Part shown: one piece after another, positions 45,977-58,843 of the stretch
Layout of the letters: each line of letters begins with the position of its first letter
Numbering within the stretch: position 1 is the stretch's first letter
DNA from: Linum tenue
Lineage: Eukaryota; Streptophyta; Magnoliopsida; Malpighiales; Linaceae
Direction of reading: 5' to 3'
NCBI GenBank assembly: GCA_946122785.1
Contig: CAMGYJ010000007.1
Span: 4,170,909-4,234,908 of the forward strand
DNA: 64,000 nucleotides
Program-made: the position numbers and the translations under genes
Notes under the pieces: generated by a model
Database searches by the model: none
What the model saw: only the letters and a program-made list of their open reading frames with translations
What the model was told of the DNA's origin: nothing

Positions 45977-46529
45977 ATTGCTATCTGAATTCTCCCTTCT
46001 AATTTATCAATCATTTGATTCATTCTTATAATGGTTTGCGAAAAACGAGAAAAGAATGATCTCCAGTAAAATTCAAGCAACCAAAACGTAACGCGGCAAG
46101 AAGAAATAAAAAAAAAAAAAATTTGCTGGATGATTTTTTGAATGTTACAATTCGACGACTTCAATGATACTCCGCCTCGTAATGAAACATGTCGTTCAAA
46201 ATGACAACTTCAGTAGTACGAAAGGGAAACATGAGAAGCCAGCGATAGGTTGTCAAACCGGTTTATGCCATTGTGCCGGTTTAACAAGTGGAATGGTTTG
46301 ACCGGTGACACATACCGGCTTGTGCCGGTTCATGCCGGTCAATATTGCAAATAAAATTATATATTTAAACATTACGTTTAACGTCAATACCTAAACATTT
46401 GTACTTGACTCCAACAAATAACATCAATATTTGACTTTTATACTCATAAAATAAATAATAAAACAATTTTTATCAATCAAATGCACTAAAATAAGGTCAT
46501 TTTTATTTAGAAATTCATATATCGATCAT
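45977..46529. other. Intergenic, ACCGG-rich repeat remnants
   Basis: Multiple CCGGTTT/AAACCGG motifs around 46250-46350 suggest another decayed transposon end. No gene. Confidence 0.4.
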
Positions 46530-46594
46530 ACCGGTTGAACCCGGTGGCACGCCGGTTTTATGACCGGTACCGGTTGAACCCGGTGGCACGCCGG
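46530..46594. repeat. Direct repeat, 26-bp unit, two copies 39 bp apart
   Basis: ACCGGTTGAACCCGGTGGCA plus CGCCGG occurs at 46530-46555 and 46569-46594. Confidence 0.9.
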
Positions 46595-47720
46595 CTAGCG
46601 AGTCTAGTGGGTTGAGAAGTGGCGAGCAGAGTAAGAAAGGCAAATTGGAGGCAAAGTAGCTACTTAGCTCACGGAGGGTTGCAAATTGTGATCCACATAA
46701 ACAAGAAGAAAGCAGAGGCAGAGCAACAACAAAGTCACATCGTTCTCTACCCAGTTTTTTTTTTTTTTCCTCCACAGAATATCTAATTTGCTACGTTACA
46801 TGAACACCAATCTCTATTATTTTTACTAGTCACAGGCCCGGCCAGTTGGCCGGATTCAGTTACCAATCACATAAACAGTATTATCAAATTATATGTGAGA
46901 TACACGAATTTTGATATTATAAGAAAATCTAAATTATTCAAATACTTGAAACATTCAAATTGAATGGTAGAATAAGAGTATTCAAATTATTAAAAATGAT
47001 CCATATCATAGTTTTTCCGACATTGTAAATAATTCATCGATTGAAAATCTTATAAGAAAATGAAAGACAAACCCTAACCGACTCCTAAACACATTTTAAA
47101 ATCACCCTTCTGTTTACTTCTTATTCTCAGAGATCACTGCACATTTTCTTTTTGGCTCGTTTGCACTTCCCCCGTCATGAGTAACATCATCATCTGCACC
47201 AATATTGATGTATCCATTTGAGTTAGTGATGCAATTATCTCCACTATCAATTTCTTCTTCTTTCTTCTCTTGTATTTCAATAATCTCTTCGTTTTTTCTA
47301 ATTTTTATTGAGAACAAATATTTTATAGTAAACTATATAAAAATACCAATCATCATTTTTATTGGAGTAGAATTTAATTTTGAACAATATGTAAAATTTG
47401 TTCTTTCTCCTCATCACTGGTACTTGTATCTTCATCATGAACAATGTCTTTCTTCTTCTCAAGATCATCGTCATCTCTAACACCGAAGATATTACATCCA
47501 CCATTAACAGTATCATTTTTGTTCTCTTGCATTAATATTATGAATTATGATGATAGACATTCAAAAGCGCAATATATGGTGTGATTTTCTATAATCATAG
47601 GTGTTTAAAATATATTGGAGTTAAAATTGTAGGTGGATACAATTACTTGCATGTTAGTGTATAAGGAAGCAAAGTTACATTGGAGTTTTATGTTATAAAC
47701 TACATGCATTTGCCCATAGA
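46595..47720. other. AT-rich intergenic DNA
   Basis: About 1.1 kb without a supported gene. Short Asp/Glu- or Ser-coding frames near 47114-47516 come from ATC/CTT-rich low-complexity sequence. Confidence 0.45.
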
Positions 47721-48090
47721 TTAAAGAATACAACTGATTGTCATTTGTGCATGGTTTAAAAATTGAAGGCATGTATTTGAACATGGTATAAGAATTGAAG
47801 ACGTATAGACTTGATAATACAACCAAGTATACAAATGTATGCATTAAAGAATACAACTGATTGTAATTTGTGCATGGTTTAAAAATTGAAGGCGTATATT
47901 TGAACATGGTATAATAATTGAAGACGTATAGACTTGATAATACAACCGAGTATACAAATGCATGCATGATTGTGAGTAATAAACGAAAGTTCCTCTTGAG
48001 TTTTAAGTCATACAATTAAATACGTTTGTCAAAGTTAAAGAATACAACTGACTATCATCTGTGCATGATATAAAATTTGAAAAACTATAT
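47721..48090. repeat. Tandem repeat, 123-bp unit, two full copies and one partial
   Basis: Units start with TTAAAGAATACAACTGATTG at 47721 and 47844 and share ATTTGTGCATGGTTTAAAAA and ACGTATAGACTTGATAATAC. A diverged partial unit starts near 48035. A 136-codon minus-strand ORF across it simply reads the repeat. Confidence 0.9.
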
Positions 48091-48295
48091 ACTGAATTTC
48101 TAACTAAGTATAATTTACACATGGTATACCGTCGATAGCAATTTATTTACTGGATGATATGCACAATTAATTGCCTTGCAAAATCAACATGTGAAAAGTA
48201 GACCTGGTAGACAGGTTTGTTAAATAATAATCAGAGGGCGCATGTTCCAAATATACTCCAAATCCAATAGAGAATATCACAATTTTGTCATTAAT

Positions 48296-48626
48296 AGGGT
48301 AAATACAATATATTAGCCACAACTATTATGAAACGGGGAATTATAGCCACAACTATGGAAATTCAAATTATTAGTCAAACGTTAATTATCTGTTCACAAT
48401 TTCGTTAGTAATACTGACTAAATTTTTATGTTTTAAAGTTATGAATTAAAAGCAGTCCGACGTGGCCGATGACGTGGCGTTCTCTGTTAAAAAATTTTAA
48501 TAGTAACGGACAGTTAGCCATATCTTGACCCATAGCAATAGTTATGGCTAATAATTTGAATTTTCATAGTTGTGGCTATAATTTCCCGCTTCATAATAAT
48601 TGTGGCTAATATATTGTATTTACCCT
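48296..48626. mobile_element. Long-TIR non-autonomous element, 331 bp
   Basis: The left end AGGGTAAATACAATATATTA is an exact inverse of the right end. The inverted repeats extend about 75-90 bp (AGCCACAACTATTATGAA, GGGGAATTATAGCCACAACT on the left, with few changes on the right). The flanks are TTAAT-rich (CATTAAT / AATTAAT), so the TSD is ambiguous. The long TIRs suggest a Mutator-like element. No ORF. Confidence 0.8.
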
Positions 48627-49273
48627 AATTAATATTGGTCATCACTTTCATATGTAATATTTACCTCGATCAAGTCAGGAAGGTCGTCTGAATCCTATCC
48701 TTCCCTATCTTGGAAATGGTGTACTCACTTTTTGATTATTGATGTAATATGTGAACTTGATATCAAACTTCAATATCATTCCCTCAATTTGTAAGAGATG
48801 AGCAGCTGATAATCCTCTCATTCTATCGGTGTATTCAAATATCCTTTTAATTGGCATTCTGAAAAATCCATCTCCCTTCTCAATCAATAACAACAAAAGT
48901 TAGCCTCAGTGGTTTTGTCCACAACTCGAAGGTGGATCTTCAATAAGAATAATTATAGTAATGACATAATCAATAATAGAAACTGATACTTCTGTTGGCC
49001 GGTTTCACATCCGGCTTAATGTCACCCTTCTTAACTTTGACAACTTTGTTTTTGATTGACGGAATACATATGACATGAAATATTAGCATTTGATAGTTAA
49101 TGGGTCGTTAAATCAATTTGATACTTACCTCTTCTCCATCCTTCATTTTTAACAAATTTAGCATTTGCACGATTTTGGTTGAAATTAGCTGTTGAGGTGC
49201 TTTCGTTCTTTTCACAGGAAGAGTTGGTCAATCTCATTCACTTTTTTACAACAACAAAAAAAAAACAAATAAT
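48627..49273. other. AT-rich intergenic DNA
   Basis: About 650 bp. I see nothing beyond chance ORFs. Confidence 0.5.
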
Positions 49274-49276
49274 TAA

Positions 49277-49545
49277 GGGGTCGTTTGGATGAGGAATTGT
49301 AACGGATCAATTTGACACAATTGTCTCGTTTTGAGACAATTGTACCAAATTGCCTCGTTTGCCAGCAAAAATTTTGGATGGATCAATCTGCCTGAGGTAT
49401 TTTCAATTGATCCGTTTTGAGTCAATTTCAATTACCTGGGGTGGGGGCAGGTAATTCGAATTGACTCGTTTTAATTGCCTCGTTTATAAAACGAGACAAT
49501 TGATCAAATTGACTCATTTCTAAATTGATCCATCCAAACGACCCC
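49277..49545. mobile_element. PIF/Harbinger (Tourist-like) MITE, 269 bp, TAA TSD
   Basis: The 15-bp perfect terminal inverted repeats GGGGTCGTTTGGATG are flanked by TAA at 49274-49276 and 49546-49548. The interior has inverted AATTGTCTCGTTTTGAGACA-like motifs and no ORF. The GGGG-CGTTTGGA terminus and 3-bp TWA target duplication are characteristic of Tourist MITEs. Confidence 0.9.
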
Positions 49546-49548
49546 TAA

Positions 49549-51758
49549 ATGCCATCTTTACTTAAAAATGGTTTGATTAGTAATAACAAAGTAATAAAGA
49601 TGTTTCGTTATTGTTGTATGGAACGACATATAATGACGTAATGACCAAGATGAGAGGGCGGTTAGCCGCATTTGCAAGGACGACACTTAATTGGGTAACT
49701 ATCCTATCAAAGAGACTTACCTTGATAATCAATCCCCTGCACCCAAATTGTATATTAGATTTTCGATTAGAGTTAAAGTAATGCGTGCTATTTTAAACTG
49801 AAAATAAAAAGAATTAAACACTCGATAAGTTTTAGTTGGAGCATCATTGCTGGTAATATTTCTAGTGAGTGTTAGATATCAATAAACCCGAATATTGAAT
49901 AAGCTGGCCAACAACATCTGTGGAATGAAAATTTTAAAATTTTAATTAATGTTTTTGGTTGTATACACATTAGAATGAAGTAAATTTGAATTGAGAATAG
50001 TAATTCAAAACTGAAAGAAATTTTCTTTAGTTGCACTTCTTGTCAATCTCATCTTGTTAGATGAAATTAAACTTGTAAGTTGGTATGGCTGGAATATCAT
50101 CACATGCTTCGGCTTCTGTATTGATTCAAACTTGAGACCAATTTGTTTAGAATTGGCTTGTAAGCCATTGCCATACTTGCCATAAACTCTTGATAGTGTA
50201 AACTCTCTAGTAACCTACGGGGACGAAAGTCATTGATTTTCCCTTTGGGAATTTTCACTCAAATATTATTATCTTGAAGAAAAAAGTAGGAATATTAATA
50301 ATGTTTAAAAAATAAAATCATAGAGTTGAATTCACATGGTTGTTGTTAGTTTACACTTTAAGTCAATAATTATCGTATAGAGACAAAGAATAATATCCAT
50401 CTTGGGATCAATTAACAACCAATTTCTCGAAACAACTCCTTTTTTAAGTTGTGAGATCGGATATCAACTTGGATTTCATACCGACTAACTTCCAATTAAA
50501 ACAACAGTGAAACAAATTTTTGTTTTTTGTTTCACAATGAATATCAGATTAACTTAAGAAATATGTAATAAGCTAAATCTTAATTCTTGAGTGTGTGATT
50601 AGTAAAATTTGGAAAGTAAATATGGAAACAACGTTTGAAGGATTATAGCACTTAAATACAATTGAATCCTTGCACAAAACCATGAATATACGTGAACCGA
50701 TTAATTTATAGCTACTACCAATACATAATAACACTGATACAATTGCAATTGGATAGTGAGTATGAAAATTATACTAAATTTAGTAAAAACAACAACATTT
50801 GAATAAGGATGTGCTTGCGAAAGTAAAAGAGCAATGACAATGGAAGAATATATGAAATAATTCATAAGCTAACAGATAATCAACTGTGAAGGGATGGGTG
50901 TGTTGGGTGGGAATAGCATAAATGCAATTGCAAGGTAATGCCACTTTTATTTAGTATTCATTTTTAATTAAGTAATTTAGCTATTTATGTGCCGTATAAA
51001 TTTTTAATGAATTGATGAGGTAATCTTTCTAAAATTTTGAATTTCTTCTTGTTCACTAAATTTAGGCTTTAAAGATTCTTTTATCGGTTTTCTTCATGTA
51101 AAAATCAAACCGGATCAACGGTTGGCCAATAGCATTTTGTTTCATTTGATTGGACGGTTAGAGATGTACCAAATGGGTTTTAACGGATTGACATGAAACC
51201 ATGAACACCATGGTTCAACTCATGCACCGGTTCGTTATTTTAACCACACAAAATTAAGGGAAAAAGTACGTTAATGTAAACTAAGACTATCCAACCTGAA
51301 TCACTAATTTTATTTATGCTTTATATTTTTATTTCTCAACCTCCTTGTTGGATTTGTATTGTTCACTATGTTTTGTCACTCTTATTATCGACTTTAATAT
51401 AAGAAAAAAATTATGATTTTTTTTTGTGATATGGTTTATGATTTTTTTTTTGTGATATGGTTTGAATGCTTTGTTTGAACTTTTTGTGATAGATGATATT
51501 AATTTGTAATTTTTTATGGGTAGTAATGAATTCACTCATAAATTAATGTGTTATATGTCTTTTATATTATATCGTATGAACGATTATATCAACGGTTAAC
51601 CTAAAATTATATACTGTTTAACCGTTGAAGCATCTATCACTAACTTTTTCAGTTCAACATCCTATGCGCTTCTGAAAACGTTGGGTTTATTGCACCTTGC
51701 ACTTGGCAAGTGTCTCGAGTAAATGCATATTAAGAGATAGCGTGTGTAATAATAAGAA
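49549..51758. other. AT-rich intergenic DNA
   Basis: About 2.2 kb with no supported gene. ACCGG/AACGG motifs near 51090-51240 hint at an old element. Confidence 0.45.
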
Positions 51759-51945
51759 ATTGCATGGACATGTGAATTATAGCCCGTATATAGCAAGCTG
51801 GAAATAGGTAGTCATAGTCTTAAGGCCCATAAGAATTAAAATGAAATAAATTGCATGGACATGTGAATTATAGCCCGTATATAGCAAGCTGGCCTGGAAA
51901 TAGGTAGCCATAGTCTTAACTCTTAAGGCCCATATAAAAATTAAA
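51759..51945. repeat. Tandem duplication, unit about 91 bp
   Basis: TTGCATGGACATGTGAATTA followed by TAGCCCGTATATAGCAAGC begins at about 51760 and again at about 51851. The second copy has small insertions (CCTGG and ACTCTT). Confidence 0.9.
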
Positions 51946-54900
51946 ATGAAATTACCAAATGCACCTTCCTTGCTATGCGCTGGAGCAAGAAAAAGTGAAA
52001 TTAAGGGGCTCCCGAAGGAGAACCTCTATATAGGATTTGTAGGATGGCTGTCATCGTTATTATCATGGCTAATGCTGTCATTATTGACATCCTAATCATA
52101 ATTAGTATTAATTGTAATTGTAGTGACGCCACCGAACCAAATCCTTTCATTTGTGTCAAGTTGTGAGTTTCTTAATCTGTGTTTGGCAACAAGTGGGGTG
52201 CAAGTTGAGCGGTAAATTGCTGGGGTGCAACTTGATGGGGGTGTAAGTGGAGGGGTAAATTGTTGTTTGGCTGAAAAAGTAGCGAGTGCAAATAAAGTGA
52301 AAAGGTAAGTAATTATATTATTATAAAATAAAGCTGTCAAATTTATTAAATATTATCACAAAATAATACAAATATAAATCAATCTATGATAATAACAATA
52401 ATTATATTTTAATAAAATAATTATTATATAATAATGCTCAAATAATAATTGATAATAACAACAATAATAATCATTTGACGACCGGCCTCGAAGCTCGAAG
52501 CCCAACTCGTAACTGGTCATCATAAGGATTAAGGGGGTTCTCGTGCCTAACTTTAAATTCAATATGCGCAAACTTAATCAAGCACTTTCGAATCTATAAG
52601 TTTTTAACTATTTAGTCAAGTAAACCGAGTTAACCGAACCGTTCCTCTCTAGTTTCAATGCAAATTCGAGTCAACCAAGAGGTATCGATTTGACTAGACG
52701 AACATTGACCAACTAGCTCGCAAAGTCAAACGATCAACCCAAAACAAATTCCATATGAGTATAGATCCAAACCGAAAAAAATATCATGTTCGAAATGGTA
52801 AAATGGAGACCAAATTGAAGCATCAACCCAACAAAAAAAAAATCCAATACTCGACTCTGTTTGAAAGGGAGGTTGTGGACTTGTGGTTGAAGAGAAGGAG
52901 CGTGGGAGCGGATGCTAACGAAGCGCGTGGATGGGGAAAGGAAACCATGTAAAGATCAGATGACCTCATCGGCCATCGCATCCCCAAGTGGGCGGAGAGA
53001 ATGAGACGACGACGCACTGTTTCTGTTGAATCTTCTCGCCGTCCGTTTGCCCTCTTCTCTTTCTCTGCTCTGCTCTGTTTCCTCCTTGTTTTAAAAGTTT
53101 TTCCAAAATCGTGGGATACAAAAAACTGTGGAAGAAAAGGAAAAATTAGTCTCTTTCAGCAGAACCCAACAGCACTACAGAAGAAGAGCAGCCAGTCATG
53201 GCGGATGACAACAATGGCCACTTTTGGATTCTTGCCCGAATTTTAATTACGTAGTACACCAGTACTCCTCCTCCTCCTGACGTAAATTAGTAATCAACTT
53301 CTTCCTTTCTCCTTTTCCTCTTTCTGGGTAATTACTTGCTTAATTAATTCCTGAAAGTTGCTGATGAAATTATCCGAAACCTACCAATAATGGTAGTTTA
53401 ATGCTGAGATTCGAAGCCCCAAAGCAGCCGCACCAGCAGCAACCCCCATCTCTCTCTGGCTCCCTCATTGTCTGACGAACGAGCGCGTGTCTCTCTGTTT
53501 TCCCCCTTTTCCCTCTCTATCTGCTTGCTGCTGCGAGAGAGATCTCTCATCTCCTACATCGGATAAGAAGGTATGAAGAATGAAGCCACCAGCTCTTCCT
53601 TTTCTTGTTCCCAGTTTGTTTTCTACTTTCATTCATGGCATGGGTGTGACTTACCTACCTGGTTCTCTCTCTCTCTCTCTCTCTCGCCGCCTCTGTCAGT
53701 CTTATCCGTCTCTGTTCAACTTCAGTTCACTACCCTTTTGAGTTTTGACCCACTCTGTCTCTCCTCTATGTGGAATCAATTCTTCCTACTCTCTGCTGGC
53801 ATATCAATAGTACATATTCCTATGGCGTTTTTTTGGGACACGTTTGTTTTTTACTTTCTTGCGATGTTTGAGGCTGTTGACTGGGGAATATGAGCTCAAA
53901 GGTGGGATCTTTTTGGAAAAAGAAAGAACTCAAAGGGTGGAGTTTTGAATTCCTGCAGTCTTTTCTGTTTTTAAAACAAAGGGTGCGGTTTCGGTTTCAA
54001 ATCTCTGCAACCATTATGTTGATGGAAGTCTATTTCCCAACTAGATTCGGATTGAGAGGTGAAAGATGCAAAATGGGAAGTTTGGTTTGGAACACCATAC
54101 CTGATTTCATGTTGGTAAAGGTTGGGGGGGAATTGTTTGCTGGCTCTGCAGTAAGGGTTACTGTGGAATAGCATCCTCTCCTCTCTTTTTTCCCATACCC
54201 ATGTTCTCTGCACAGAAACAGAAGGGAAACTGAGGATTTGAATAGTATCATGCTGATGTTCCCTCTAAAATGGGGGTTGATGACAGATTTAGCAGTTACA
54301 CATGCATCCTGGACTTTGGAACTATTGTGGTGTGTTCAATTTAGAAGTTAGAAATGCTCACTTTCGATGATATGTTCTAAAAGAGTTCCCTCACTGTTCA
54401 TGGGGGGATCATAAGTATGTTTTACTGACACAAACCAATTGAGTATTTCCCAAGCAATGGATCTGTTATCTACAAGATATGCTTGCTAGAATTGGAAAGG
54501 GGGGATCAATTTGTGTGTGTACCCATATGTTGCTGAAAAATTCAGTAACTTGTTAGCCGATTTTTTCCTTATTTTTCAAATTTGATTAACAAACTTCTTC
54601 TTTTGCTTACAGGTTACTGGAAACCAAGTTGTTCACTACTTATTTAGGTCACTATCCGGTTATAGATGCTTCTATGCTACCTCAATGGAGCGGATTTTAT
54701 GCATATTCTCAAGCTGTTGAAGCTTCATTATAGTTGCAGGGATGTAAACCGTCGGTACTTGTCATAAAGGGCAATGAACAGCAGATGTATGGTTTAACAG
54801 TGGGGTTCGGTTTGTGGAGAGATTCGAAGGAGTACAACTGTGGAGGTAGAGTTATCCTCGGCTTCCAAGGATTGTGTGTTGATGGCAATGCTGTAGAGTT

Positions 54901-55038
54901 TCTTTCTTTCAGTTGAAATATTTGCAACATCCAAGTTCACTCAAGTCAGTTCACATACAGCAGGCCTTTGCCTGATAACTTTTGTTGGAAAAGAAGATTC
55001 TTCTTTCTCTGTGGTGGATTATCTCTCGACATACCATT
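51946..55038. other. Upstream region and 5' UTR of the MYB-CC gene
   Basis: About 3.1 kb. From about 53400 it looks like leader: a GT donor (AAG/GTATGAAG) near 53570 and an acceptor (TTACAG) near 54612 suggest one long 5' UTR intron. Several short upstream ORFs occur in the presumed second UTR exon, for example 54734-54916. Upstream of 53400 I see only small frames without family resemblance. Confidence 0.45.
53664..53685. repeat. (CT)n microsatellite
   Basis: A short CT run in the presumed leader intron of the MYB-CC gene. Confidence 0.9.
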
Positions 55039-58000
55039 ATGAAGAGCCAAGCTGTTGTATCTCTGATGAAGACTGATTCTCCTGGAGGTGTCACAGGTCC
55101 ATTTTGCTCACCGCTCTCTCCCATTCACAACTTTTTTGGTGCTGAATCTGATGGCAATAGTGCACTGACAAATGAATGCTCATCCTCTCGTTCATCCCCT
55201 TTCATACGAACAGACTCCCTCAACTCTCACAACGGCTTGCGTTTATCAACTGCAGAACCTGAAACATATAACATAAAATCTGGACCAGATAGCCCTCTTT
55301 CTTTTGGTTCTCAGGTCCACCATTCTAAGAGCACATTTCAGCGCTCCTCTATGTTCTGCACCAGTTTGTACTCATCATCGACTTCTTCTTTGAGCTCCGA
55401 GGCAGGCCGACAGTTGGGGAAGCTTCCTTTTCTCCCACTCCCCCCTGCTTGCAGCCTATCAATTTCAGGTGTTGCTTCAACAAAATCTCCACCGCTTTTC
55501 AGCGAGGATGTGAGCAACACATATGACGAGGATCAATCTGATGCATTCATGAAGGATTTTCTTAACTTAGCGGGAGACACTTCTGAAGGCAGCTTTCATG
55601 GTGTGAGTTGTGCAAGTGGTGCTTCGGAGTTTACAGAGCAGTTGGAGTTACAGTTTTTGTCTGATGAACTTGACATTGCTATCACGGACCATGGTGAAAA
55701 TCCAAGACTCGATGTAAGTACATTGTGCTTCTTTTGTGACTTATCTTTTATTTTCTCTGTTTTCACTTTGAACTTAAGAAGGCGTGAAGTCTTAAACCAG
55801 GACCGCCCACTTGTGCATTCTGCTCATTTTGTGGTTTGACAATTAGAGTTATTGAGGGTTGTAGTGTGGGAGTGGAGATGGGTGACTTAGGATTACATGA
55901 GCACACAGCTAGGTGAGCTACTACACGATCACACTGCTAAAAGGTTCCTTTCACTGGATATTACTGTTATGCAGGATATATATGAAACACCTGAAACCTT
56001 ATCAAAACCAGTCACAGTTACGACGTCCAATCAAAACCTTATCTCTGCTGGGCCACCAGTTGATGTGCTTTCTGGTCAACCCTCTCCCATGGGCGCTTCT
56101 GCTCACAAACCAAGAATGAGGTGGACACCTGAGCTGCATGAAAGCTTTCTAGCAGCTGTGAACAAGCTTGATGGAGCTGACAGTAAGTTATCCATGTTGC
56201 CTATTCTATTAGTCAGCTTTGTGTTCGCTTCCTATTCGTAACAACAAACGGTATCAAGAAAGCTTTTTTTTTCTGAATATATATTTATATTCTGGACCAT
56301 TTGAGGCTCAAATGTCTGTTTTGGATTGTAGAGGCTACGCCGAAGGGTGTATTAAAGCTAATGAATGTGAGCGGTTTAACCATTTATCATGTGAAAAGCC
56401 ACTTACAGGTACTTACTCAAATTAAGATCTTGCCATGCATTTTCATTTTGGTCTAATTGTTGGATTGCAAAGCATTTAGGTTTCTGTCTCAGAAAGTTCT
56501 CTGTCTTGATTGATGTTTATGCAGAAATACCGCCTTGCCAAGTATTTGCCCGAGAAAAAAGAAGGTACTTAACCCATTCGGCTTTAACCCATTCGGACTT
56601 GAGTGATGATAAATAGTGCACTTTCCTTTCAATTATGCTTCTCATTTGTTGCAGTCTTCTGTGTTTCAACATCACCTGCCCGAACTGGTTTTATCTAATA
56701 GATTCGCATTTCCTGCTTCTTTGGTCATTCATTTGGTGTCCTTTCTTTGGTTATGCTCACAACTAGTTGTACACGTGTGGGAACTCTAAACTTCTTTCTC
56801 TTGGCTGTTATCCTTTTTAATCCGACCCAATGCAAAGAATGGAATCAAATATATGGCAACGCGAGGTATTAATGGTGGATTGAAGAGACTAGTAGGACCG
56901 GAATCAGCAGTAGTTAGAGGCAGTTACAGAATATTTGTAATGTATTAATTAATAACTACTAGATGATATGTTATATCTGGTTATGCATTACTTTTAGTCA
57001 CTGACTTGTATAATCTACAAATGAGCCATTGCATGCCATCTCTTTTAGGAGTAACTCTTAAAAGTGTTTTTCTTCCTTGAACCTTTTCAAGGCATTTATG
57101 GTTGGGGGAAGTGATAAAAGCTCTGTTGGTGCTGCTGTAGCTATCCTTTTTTGCCTGATTGATCACCTTCAGCGGCACACGTTTTGCAGGAGCCATCTTC
57201 AGTACATGCACAAGAACTGCAGTCTTGTGGCTGTTGTGATTGAACTTTTATTTTTCATTTGTGCATGATTCTCTTGTTAGATTTATTGCATATTGATCCT
57301 CCTGTATCTGAGATTCGGATTCCCTTGGTAAAAAATTTTACTTGTGGGTTTTGGTTAATTTTCCTTCCTGTTCATGTCTGCAGAAAAGAAGCCTTCCAGC
57401 CCTGAAGACAAGAAACCTGCTTTAGGAAGCCTTGAATTTGATGGGCGGCGAAAGGGGTGATTATCTTTTCTTTCTGATAAGGAGAGATTAGAGGAGAAGA
57501 AGAACGAGAGAATATTCCACCTAGTTGGTTTTTCATCTGTACTTATGTTCTGTTCCATTTCCATTTCCCTCAATGACAGGACCCTTCAAATTTCTGAGGC
57601 TTTGCGCATGCAAATTGAAGTTCAGAAGCAGCTGCACGAACAGCTAGAGGTATGAAGTTTCGATCACATCAGTTGCTAATACGAAATAAGCATTAGTTGT
57701 TGACGACATTTTGTATGATGATCCATCAAAAGTTTAAACCTTTCTTCAGAAGTCAGTTATTTTCTTAGCAGAACTTTCTCATTAACTTAACTATCAGTAT
57801 ATTGGATATAATGGGAAACCGTCTGTATATTGGTCTTCTAGAGTGAAGGAAGAATGAAGAACTGGATTTCTGCGTGTTCTGGTGAACCTTGATGAAGACT
57901 TTTCTCCTTTTTCTCCATTTTTTGTTCTTGCCATAGGTACAAAGATCCCTTCAGCTACGTATCGAGGAACACGCAAGATACCTGGAAAAGATCTTGGAGG

Positions 58001-58317
58001 AGCAGCACAAAGCTGGCACTGCATTACTGTCTCCAAAAACCCCGTCAGCAGCATCACTTACCACTGATGTTCCATCTCAAGAGTGCGAGGGACCGCTGCA
58101 ACCAACTTCTTCCTCTGCTGACGCACCACAACCACAGTCTGCCGACGAGTCCAAAGCTGAATCAGCAGCAGCATTGTCACGTACTCCATCAGCAAAGCTC
58201 CAAGGCCCCAGCAGTGGTGAAGAAGATATCGTCGAGGTCTGTAAACAAGCGTGCAAGAAAAGAAGTCGCGTGGAAAGGGAAGAAGAAGTGACTGCTGAGG
58301 TTGGAACTCCATTGTAA
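55039..58317 (+). CDS. MYB-CC (G2-like, PHR/PHL-type) transcription factor
   Basis: Nuclear DNA-binding factor of the MYB-CC class, related to the PHR1/PHL regulators of phosphate starvation. Seven exons: 55039-55713, 55975-56182, 56332-56408, 56525-56564, 57384-57456, 57580-57649, 57937-58317; they give 507 aa. The start is the first in-frame ATG after a TAA at 54976. A Ser-rich N-terminal region with acidic patches (possible activation) precedes the single MYB/SANT repeat: [20 protein letters not shown], then [20 protein letters not shown] and KSHLQKYR (about 270-323), including the SHLQKYR signature. The coiled coil of the class (about 360-405) reads [16 protein letters not shown] and [19 protein letters not shown]. 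The tail is Ser/Pro/Ala-rich, then basic (CKKRSR). Exon junctions fall inside the MYB repeat as in relatives. The exact PHL member is not assigned. Confidence 0.95.
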
Positions 58318-58843
58318 CCAATGTTGATCATCCATTGGCTAGCTATTCTGAAAAGAGTAGTGTAGTAGGTAATCTGTGAAGCTACTTTGCATTGTCCATT
58401 GGATTGTTTGTATGTATGCCAATGACATGTTGTATGCTGTTATCTAGGATTCTTTGGATGGATTTTTGGGTTTGGGGGAGAGGGTTTCTTCCTTGTAAGT
58501 AGTAGAAGTTTGGATTGAGATTTGCTTCACTTTCTTTTCTTTTCCTCACAGTTTTTCTTTTGGCAGTTTGAACTGAAAGAGAAACTGGACATGCCCTTTT
58601 AATTGTACAAACTTTATGTATGAATGCCATATGTGCTTGTTTAGCCCAAGAACACCTCTCTCAAGTGTGGAGATATTGTGCTCAGTTGGAACTGACTATA
58701 CTCGAGATACATTAAACGAAAACCTCAGCACATGTTTGCTCTGCAACCGCCTCAAAATGTCATTCATAGCAGTTCAAAACGTACAAGTAGCATTACGCAA
58801 ACATAAAGGTACTCATGACCATCATGATTTCTTGATTTGCAAG
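58318..58843. other. MYB-CC 3' flank
   Basis: About 525 bp, presumed 3' UTR and spacer. No ORF with family resemblance. Confidence 0.5.

Noticed and set aside
46515..46775. Minus-strand ORF with repeated GVPPGSTG
   Set aside because: The peptide repeat is produced by the 26-bp DNA direct repeat; not a gene.
47605..48015. 136-codon minus-strand ORF with internal repeats
   Set aside because: It reads the 123-bp DNA tandem repeat; AT-rich, no splice or family evidence.
47721..48090. Possible CRISPR-like array
   Set aside because: Units are contiguous tandem repeats without unique spacers, in plant nuclear DNA.
52755..53246. Small plus-strand ORFs before the MYB-CC gene
   Set aside because: No domain, no conserved motif; probably spacer or leader.
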